64,000 nt of DNA, taken from Bacillus sp. T33-2. Lineage in GTDB: Bacteria > Bacillota > Bacilli > Bacillales > Cytobacillaceae. Every line of letters starts with the position of its first letter. Position 1 is the first letter of the stretch. Below are positions 58,840-64,000 of this stretch, piece by piece. The notes under the pieces are model-generated. The model saw only the letters and a program-made list of their open reading frames with translations, was not told the DNA's origin and did not search any database. Location: assembly GCF_002860205.1 (NCBI RefSeq), contig NZ_PGVB01000034.1, positions 62,001-126,000 of the forward strand. The letters are read 5' to 3'. Both the position numbers and the translations under genes were made by a program.

Positions 58840-59544
58840 ATGCAGAAGGCAGGCATTTTTGCTTTGTTAACAGTGGCAATGCTATTGATGGGTGCATGCG
58901 GGACAGGCAAAGGTATGGATTCGGATGGCCAGGTGAAAGAAGGAAACAATGCTTCGGAAACAGAAAATAAGGAAGTTGACGATAAAGAATATCCTCAGCT
59001 TATAACTGAAGTGCAGGAGAACGAACGATTGGTGGAAATGGAAACCACGATGGGAATAATTAAGATTAAGCTATTCCCTGAACAGGCGCCAAAGACAGTT
59101 GAGAATTTTATTACCCACAGCAAAAACGGGTATTATGACGGCCTGATTTTTCACCGCGTCATTCAGGATTTCATGATTCAGGGCGGTGACCCGCAAGGAA
59201 ACGGCACCGGCGGCGAAAGCATCTATGGTAAAGCATTTGAGGACGAATTCTCAAAGGAACTGTTTAATATTCGCGGCGCTTTGTCGATGGCCAATTCCGG
59301 TCCGGATACAAATGGCAGCCAGTTTTTCATTGTCCAGAACAACTCTCTTGATGAGGATATGAAGGGACAGATGAAACAGGCTGGGTATCCTGACGATGTC
59401 ATCAAGGCATATGAAAACGGAGGCACCCCGTGGCTGGATTTTAAGCACACAGTGTTTGGCCAGGTCATTGAAGGAATGGAAGTAGTCGACAAAATTGCTG
59501 CTACGCCCGCTGGTCCTAATGACAGAAGAAGATGTGGTCATTAA
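58840..59544 (+). CDS. cyclophilin-type peptidyl-prolyl isomerase lipoprotein, frameshifted C-terminus
   Basis: Lipoprotein signal with lipobox MGAC (Cys near residue 19), then an acidic linker and a cyclophilin domain (about residues 60-230): [34 protein letters not shown] and [14 protein letters not shown] are the catalytic and binding segments. The frame ends at PNDRRRCGH (59544). Frame +1 from 59522 reads [14 protein letters not shown] to a stop at 59566, the expected tail of this family, so the two are probably one gene broken by a small indel. ATG at 58840 after CCGGAGG. Confidence 0.85.
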   Translation: MQKAGIFALLTVAMLLMGACGTGKGMDSDGQVKEGNNASETENKEVDDKEYPQLITEVQENERLVEMETTMGIIKIKLFPEQAPKTVENFITHSKNGYYDGLIFHRVIQDFMIQGGDPQGNGTGGESIYGKAFEDEFSKELFNIRGALSMANSGPDTNGSQFFIVQNNSLDEDMKGQMKQAGYPDDVIKAYENGGTPWLDFKHTVFGQVIEGMEVVDKIAATPAGPNDRRRCGH

Positions 59545-59649
59545 AAAAGTCACGGTCGTGAAGTAAATCTTCTAATGTTGGTTCCTTGGAAAAGGGATTG
59601 ATATAATATTGGATGGAATGATTGGCATTTCGGCGGAAAGGAAGACTAA

Positions 59650-59862
59650 ATGATGCACTGGTTCGTTCTGTCACTTTTCTTGTACTTTCCTGAAGATAAA
59701 AGTGAATATGTCCCTGCGGCTATTACTTGTTTGATATTCTTGATTGGCGCTGTCGTGACGATGAGGCTGATTATGAGGGTTTCCAAAAAAGAAGCCGAAA
59801 AAGCGACGCAGTTAGAATTGGAACTAAAACAAAAAATGGACGATGCAGGAAAGAACAGCTAG
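59650..59862 (+). CDS. small membrane protein, unknown
   Basis: 70 residues. One transmembrane span (about residues 20-42) is followed by a charged, probably coiled-coil tail (KKEAEKATQLELELKQKMDD). ATG at 59650 after GGAAAGGAAG. A terminator follows at 59850-59880. Not recognised. Confidence 0.6.
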   Translation: MMHWFVLSLFLYFPEDKSEYVPAAITCLIFLIGAVVTMRLIMRVSKKEAEKATQLELELKQKMDDAGKNS

Positions 59863-59882
59863 CGGCTGTTCTTTTTTTTGTG
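59850..59882 (+). terminator. terminator after the small membrane protein gene
   Basis: AAGAACAGC-TAGC-GGCTGTTCTT followed by TTTTTTG; it overlaps the last codons of the gene. Confidence 0.8.
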
Positions 59883-60062
59883 GGAAAAGCGGAGGTTGTC
59901 ATTTGGAAAGTGCCTGGGGTTGCAGTTCATGAGTTCAGAAAAAATTTCGAACATTTTTCAGAAGGATGTTTAATAAGTTTAAAAAGGGGTAAAAAAGTAT
60001 TTTCTTTACCCCTTTAAATGGATATAATATGATTTATATTTATTCAAATAGGGGTATGTAAA

Positions 60063-60518
60063 TTGGAAATTATTCAAATACAAAACCTTGTTCAAGGTCT
60101 GTTGGAACGGTCCGGCAGCAATGCTGAAGTAAAACTGGAGTCATTTTTTCCAGGGAACCGATTCGCCGGTGGCAAATACTCCACAGGGACTCATACTGTA
60201 ACTTTATACATGGAAGAAATCAAAGCACAATGCTTGCAACTGTTTTCTACACTGGAATTGCTGGCCGATTATGTAATGGTGGTCTTTGCCCATGAGCTCG
60301 GCCACGCGGAAGACGCGGAGCTTAAGACTTTAATCGAAATAAGTGACCAGTCATCGAACGATTTAGCAAAAAACACAATTGCGCTTAAGATCGAGCAAAA
60401 TGCATGGGACTACGCCCGCAGGCTTTTGCCCGAAATAAATCACACTTTTATGGAAAAAATCATTCGCCATTCATTAAACCCATATCACGAGGCACTTGGC
60501 ATGGAGCAAATCGCATAA
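60063..60518 (+). CDS. HExxH-motif putative zinc peptidase
   Basis: 151 residues. FAHELGHAED (H77, E78, H81) is a perfect metalloprotease zinc motif with a flanking hydrophobic helix, and later acidic residues (for instance in KIEQNAWDYA) could supply a third ligand. There is no signal peptide, so it would be cytoplasmic. The family is not recognised, and similarity to the ImmA/IrrE-type small peptidases is only motif-level. TTG start at 60063 after AGGGG. Confidence 0.65.
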   Translation: MEIIQIQNLVQGLLERSGSNAEVKLESFFPGNRFAGGKYSTGTHTVTLYMEEIKAQCLQLFSTLELLADYVMVVFAHELGHAEDAELKTLIEISDQSSNDLAKNTIALKIEQNAWDYARRLLPEINHTFMEKIIRHSLNPYHEALGMEQIA

Positions 60519-61086
60519 TCTCCAGGAGCAGGCAAAAAAAGAATGGGTTGCAGAAGGAGAAAAAGAAAACAAGAGGGTGGTTTTCCAAAAGCCACTGAAA
60601 CAGTTGCTTCAAATAAAAAGGCAGAAACTCTTACATTTAGTGAGGATTTCTGCTTTTTTCTATAGTATCTGATTTAAGTGTGTCCATCGAAGGTTCCCTC
60701 CCTATATAGAAATCTATAATATTGCGGGCTGGGGGGTAACGCTTAGGCGGAAAGCTTCCCCTTTTCCAAATGTACGGCTGGACCACCCTTGTTTATTACA
60801 CGCTTAACTTTTTATCCGAATTACCTAATATTATCCTTTATTTTATTAAATATAGGAATAATTACGTGCCAATTAGGGTATATGAAGTTAATTGATTTGC
60901 AACAACCCGAGAAGAAAAGGGTATAAATACCTATACGCCAAGAGGAAAAATAAACCAAAAACCCTAAACTGCAAACCTGTCCCCTATGGTATATTAAAAT
61001 AGACTAAATTTTTCACTTATTAGACAAAAATCGATGTACATACTGGACAATTTGGTTATCAAAATGAGCAAGAGGTGAATTCATTC
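60519..61086. other. non-coding stretch before the LXG locus
   Basis: About 570 bases. It holds a GGTGGTTTTC-CAAAAGCCACT inverted repeat near 60575-60597, a hairpin GCAGAAA...TTTCTGC with TTTTTTC at about 60620-60660 (terminator for the HExxH gene), and then AT-rich sequence with several possible -10 elements, e.g. TATATTAAAAT near 60990. No ORF is supported. Confidence 0.5.
60622..60661 (+). terminator. terminator after the HExxH gene
   Basis: GGCAGAAACTC/GAGGATTTCTGC stem with an inner mismatch and TTTTTTC. Confidence 0.6.
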
Positions 61087-61455
61087 ATGTCATTGCCATA
61101 CTATTATGAATTGCTACGCGAAAAAAAGGAGCAGCTACGGCGTCTTCAACATTGCCAGGGAGAATTGCAGGGCTCGCAACAGGAATTTAACTACTACAAA
61201 AGGCTGGTGGCAGATCCTCAACTGTCTGCTGCCACATGGAAAGGAATGCGTGCTTCGGAATTTGACCAGATCCGTAACGGCCCGATGATGGGCAGCTACG
61301 AAGATATCATCGGCCCGCAGTTTTCGGCGGCATTAGGCGCGTTGTCCACAAAGATAATACAGATCGAAGGGGAAATTCAGTCAATCAGGCAAGTCATTGC
61401 CAACCTTGAGGCCGAAGAACGGAGGGAGCGGGAACGCGCCCAGGCGGCAAAATAA
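61087..61455 (+). CDS. DUF5082/YwqH-like LXG partner protein
   Basis: 122-residue helical protein, two long amphipathic helices with a glycine-containing turn, resembling YwqH (DUF5082). Such proteins precede LXG toxins and act as targeting or chaperone partners in type VII secretion. The ATG at 61087 is about 10 bases after AGAGGTG. It is the first gene of the operon, 43 bases before the next. Confidence 0.75.
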   Translation: MSLPYYYELLREKKEQLRRLQHCQGELQGSQQEFNYYKRLVADPQLSAATWKGMRASEFDQIRNGPMMGSYEDIIGPQFSAALGALSTKIIQIEGEIQSIRQVIANLEAEERRERERAQAAK

Positions 61456-61498
61456 ATCTAGCGAAAACCTTGAACTATTGTGACAGGAAGTGATTTAT

Positions 61499-61780
61499 AT
61501 GAACGCGGAAATTAAAATAAACTATGGCGAAATCCAAGAAACACTCTCACAATTTAAAGCTGCCGCCGAAAGCATGGAAACATCTGTCCCTGCCGGAGCT
61601 TTCGGAAGCACTCAACTCGATGTTGCCAGGAAGTTGGACGAGTTGAACCAATTACTTCAGCAGGTTCTCGTCTCCTATAAATCTTTATTATTATCAAATA
61701 TCAACGGTACCGAACAATCAGTCCAGAGCATGAAGGAAGCGGACCAACAGGTTGCAGGACAAATCGCCCAAATGCGTTAG
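61499..61780 (+). CDS. DUF5344/YwqI-like WXG100-superfamily protein
   Basis: 93 residues, helical hairpin of WXG100-like size. The conserved start EIKINYGEI and a helix-turn-helix with the ASTQLD-type segment match YwqI (DUF5344). No WXG motif is visible; Gly-Ser-Thr stands at the turn. It likely pairs with the LXG domain for type VII secretion. ATG at 61499 after AGGAAGTGA. Confidence 0.75.
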   Translation: MNAEIKINYGEIQETLSQFKAAAESMETSVPAGAFGSTQLDVARKLDELNQLLQQVLVSYKSLLLSNINGTEQSVQSMKEADQQVAGQIAQMR

Positions 61781-61800
61781 ATGGAGGTGCACAGCTGCGT

Positions 61801-63321
61801 ATGAAAGTATTAGACGTCAGCGAATTGGAATCCGCAATCAGCAAATTAAAGCAAAGCCTTAAAGAAAAAAGGGAACAAGCGGAGAATACAGGAACCGCCG
61901 CATACGACTTTGTTCATACCCATACATATTTCAGCGGCCAGGGCGCAGATGCGATCCGGTCCTTCTATTCTGACGCCCATCTCCCCTTTCTCCGATTTTT
62001 CGAGAATTTCATCGATGAATACACACGATTCCTTGATAATATGAAGAACGCGCTGGAAGAAGTCGAACCATCCAGTGATGGATTTATCCACCAACAATTT
62101 CTGGAGGGCGAGCTTACGGCCGGATTGAATAAAACGAAAAATACGACCATTCAGCTTACAGACGAAGCGAACGCCATCATGGCAAGCGTTCATGATATCG
62201 TCTCCCTGCCCCGGATTGACGATCACTACTTCGTCCAGCAGGTAAGAAATGCCGAAAAAGATATCGAAACGTCCATTGAGAAGCTGGTGAAATTCGACCA
62301 GGAGCAAACAAAAGAGCTCTCCTACATTGAACATGACATCGAAATCATGAAAAATTACGTCTCAACGATCCAGTCCATGTTCCAGGGGAAAAAGATTTCC
62401 ATCAATGCATACAAAAGCGGACAGTTGGATGATATCGCAGATTATAAGAAGCTTACAACCGAGTTGAGTGCGGAAGAAACCGGGAAAACCGCCTTCTCAT
62501 TTCTGGACTTCTTTGCGGATATCAACCAGCAGATGAGTACGGGGGATAATATTCTGGTAGGATCACAGGTTCTAAAGCTTGGTGTGACTGCATGGTGGTC
62601 AAGGCATCTGGAAATCAATTATCTTGGCGGCAAACCTTCACTTTGGAACAGGCTTAAAGGAGATTACCGCTTTACCGTGCGGGCCCCGGAATCCTGGACG
62701 GCCAAAACCGGGTATAGCTCAAAGGTGGCAAAATGGCTTAAAGACTTTAAAGGTAGGACACCATCCAATGCATTAATGAAGCAGCTCCACCGTTGGGTAT
62801 CAACTTACAACACCCCTTCCCATCTCCTCAAGCATTTAGCGGGTTTCCCAAAGAATGCAAGTGGAATTTTGAAGGGGGAAAATTTCAGCACCAAATATAT
62901 TGAAAAAGTAAAATTCGGGACAAAGGATTTAGTCCAGACAGCAGCAAGAGCAAAGGGATTGACGAATGTCGCCAAAGGGATACCGGGCGTAGCCACATTT
63001 ATTTCAGTTGCTTCCAATGCTGCCGAATTAGTTGATCCCGGCAATAAGAACATGGGCTTCAGCGAAAAATTTGGACGTGCTATTGCAGGGTTTGGAACAG
63101 ATGCCTTGGCAATTGGTGCAGGAGCAAAAATTGGAGCCGCAATTGGAAGCTTTGGCGGACCAGTCGGGATTGTTGTTGGAGGAGCTATTGGTGGCCTTGT
63201 TGGTGGAATTGCAAGCTCTACAATCGGAGACAAAGTCAAGGACGTCGGTGGAAAAATAGGCAAAGAAATTGGAAAGGGAGTTAAATCAGCATATAAATCC
63301 ATAAAAAGCTGGTTTTCCTGA
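61801..63321 (+). CDS. LXG-domain polymorphic toxin with glycine-zipper C-terminus
   Basis: 506 residues. The N-terminal LXG domain (about residues 1-200) has the typical VLDVSELESAISKL opening and long helices. A middle region (about 230-430) links it to a glycine-rich hydrophobic stretch (residues 438-476: repeated GxxxG/GG steps such as IGAGAKIGAAIG and GGAIGGLVGG). A basic amphipathic tail (477-506) ends in KSIKSWFS. No nuclease or ADP-ribosyltransferase motif is seen. A pore-forming role is inferred from analogy with glycine-zipper LXG toxins such as TelE. Confidence 0.85.
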   Translation: MKVLDVSELESAISKLKQSLKEKREQAENTGTAAYDFVHTHTYFSGQGADAIRSFYSDAHLPFLRFFENFIDEYTRFLDNMKNALEEVEPSSDGFIHQQFLEGELTAGLNKTKNTTIQLTDEANAIMASVHDIVSLPRIDDHYFVQQVRNAEKDIETSIEKLVKFDQEQTKELSYIEHDIEIMKNYVSTIQSMFQGKKISINAYKSGQLDDIADYKKLTTELSAEETGKTAFSFLDFFADINQQMSTGDNILVGSQVLKLGVTAWWSRHLEINYLGGKPSLWNRLKGDYRFTVRAPESWTAKTGYSSKVAKWLKDFKGRTPSNALMKQLHRWVSTYNTPSHLLKHLAGFPKNASGILKGENFSTKYIEKVKFGTKDLVQTAARAKGLTNVAKGIPGVATFISVASNAAELVDPGNKNMGFSEKFGRAIAGFGTDALAIGAGAKIGAAIGSFGGPVGIVVGGAIGGLVGGIASSTIGDKVKDVGGKIGKEIGKGVKSAYKSIKSWFS

Positions 63322-63359
63322 ACAAACCATAAACAAACAATGTCAGAATTTAAGGGGAA

Positions 63360-63704
63360 ATGAATTCTATTGTGGAAAATTTTATAACTTATTTTGAGTA
63401 CTTGTTAGCAATGATGATGGGTACCCAAGCAGTCTATGCCTTTTGTATCTTCCTGCTAGGTGAGACTATGATGACCTGGTTTGAATGGGGATATTACGAA
63501 AAACCAAAAGGAATTTACCAAAGATGTCAAAATTGGTTCTTTGACTGTTTCATAGGTATGGGCTACTACATATACAAAAAATTGGGCAAATATCCATGGG
63601 TCTGGAGAAAACTATATTTTCTAGTGATTATCACGGTAATATCCTTTGCCTTTATGTTTATTTTTATGGCAATTTCCGATTTGCTCAGATGGATGCTGTT
63701 GTGA
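63360..63704 (+). CDS. membrane protein, candidate immunity factor
   Basis: 114 residues. Hydrophobic spans at about 10-36 and 84-109 with a basic, aromatic middle (KPKGIYQRC...YIYKKLGKYPWVWRKLYF). It follows the toxin by 38 bases on the same strand. Position and membrane topology fit an immunity protein against a membrane-pore toxin, but no homologue is recognised. ATG at 63360 has AAGGGG close upstream (2 bases); an in-frame GTG at 63372 is the alternative start. Confidence 0.6.
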   Translation: MNSIVENFITYFEYLLAMMMGTQAVYAFCIFLLGETMMTWFEWGYYEKPKGIYQRCQNWFFDCFIGMGYYIYKKLGKYPWVWRKLYFLVIITVISFAFMFIFMAISDLLRWMLL

Positions 63705-63797
63705 CTTTTCTTAAGGAGATATTCAGATTTCTTAAATAAGGTGAACCTTTATTAAGTGTTGCCTTTTTTGGCTAATTCACGAAGAAATGCAAGACTC

Positions 63798-63990
63798 AAT
63801 TCGTTTAGTGAGAAGTTAGGAAGAGCAGCTGGAGGTCTTGCTACTGATGCATTGGCAATTACTGCTGGAGCAAAAGGCAGGAGCTTTAATTGGTACCGCT
63901 GTTGGGGGGCCAATTGGTTTTGCAGTGGGAGGTGCAGTAGGGGGCTTACTAGGTGGTCTTGCTAGCTCCAAATATGGTGAAGCAGTATAA
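63798..63990 (+). pseudogene. orphan glycine-zipper toxin tail, frameshifted
   Basis: From 63798 the reading NSFSEKLGRAAGGLATDALA closely matches the GFSEKFGRAIAGFGTDALAI segment of the upstream toxin (genomic about 63055-63108). After an extra G at about 63876 the next frame reads GALIGTAVGGPIGFAVGGAV and onward to SSKYGEAV and a stop at 63988-63990, matching GAAIGSFGGPVGIVVGGAIG. It lacks an LXG domain and has no clear start, so it is a silent or decayed C-terminal cassette. Confidence 0.8.
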
Positions 63991-64000
63991 GATTTTGGAG

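Overview
The window is chromosomal DNA of a Firmicute of the family Bacillaceae. Nearly all genes have recognisable Bacillus subtilis counterparts, and the order (fadNAE-yusI-gcvH-yusFED-metNPQ-yurZ-sufCDSUB, then the yun, yut, yum, yui, mrp and kap clusters) largely follows one B. subtilis region. Strong AGGAGG-type ribosome binding sites, TTG and GTG starts, U-run terminators, S-box riboswitches and sporulation genes (lytH, yunB, yutH, kapB, kapD) agree with this. The species cannot be fixed from the sequence. No rRNA, tRNA, CRISPR array, insertion sequence or prophage was found.

Layout. 1-3.5 kb: fatty-acid beta-oxidation (end of fadN, fadA, fadE). 3.7-6.1 kb: small redox and lipoyl proteins (yusI, gcvH, yusF, yusE, yusD). 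6.1-10.7 kb: a sulfur/methionine block in which metY and metNPQ each have a SAM-I riboswitch. 10.9-11.2 kb: a degenerate 52-bp tandem repeat. 11.5-17.8 kb: yurZ, a small unannotated ORF and sufCDSUB. 17.9-29.3 kb: yunF, yunD, yunC, an HD-GYP protein, yunB, lytH, lipA, yutD, a DUF3055 gene, a degenerate GGDEF-EAL protein, yutE, yutF and pgpA-like yutG. 29.5-34.3 kb: yutH, hom-thrC-thrB and nfu-type yutI. 34.4-41.4 kb: yuzD followed by two unusual tandem-repeat arrays, three flavin oxidoreductases (yutJ, yumC, yumB), yuzB, a DUF2225 gene, an A-type Fe-S carrier (yutM) and a Nudix hydrolase. 41.6-49.2 kb: yuiABC, a metal-receptor-like protein, a DUF309 protein, leucyl aminopeptidase, a trans-sulfuration enzyme, a DedA protein and a thioesterase. 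49.4-55.2 kb: complete mrpABCDEFG Na+/H+ antiporter operon on the minus strand. 56-58.7 kb: kapD and kapB flanking an S-box-controlled MetE-like gene. 58.8-60.5 kb: a cyclophilin lipoprotein with a frameshifted C-terminus and two small unknown genes.

The most novel part is the right end (61.1-64 kb). It is a polymorphic-toxin locus of the type VII secretion (LXG) class: two small partner proteins (YwqH-like and YwqI-like), a 506-residue LXG protein ending in a glycine zipper plus basic amphipathic tail, a small membrane protein suited to be its immunity factor, and then a frameshifted orphan copy of the glycine-zipper tail. This looks like a pore-forming contact-dependent toxin with a spare or decayed toxin tip. 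The array continues beyond the window.

How the genes fit together: methionine supply is under SAM control at three loci (uptake, sulfhydrylation, methyl transfer). Fe-S assembly (suf, yutI, yutM) sits with an Fe-S client (lipA) and with the lipoyl acceptor gcvH. hom-thrCB makes threonine from aspartate semialdehyde. Two probable cyclic-di-GMP phosphodiesterases lie 5 kb apart.
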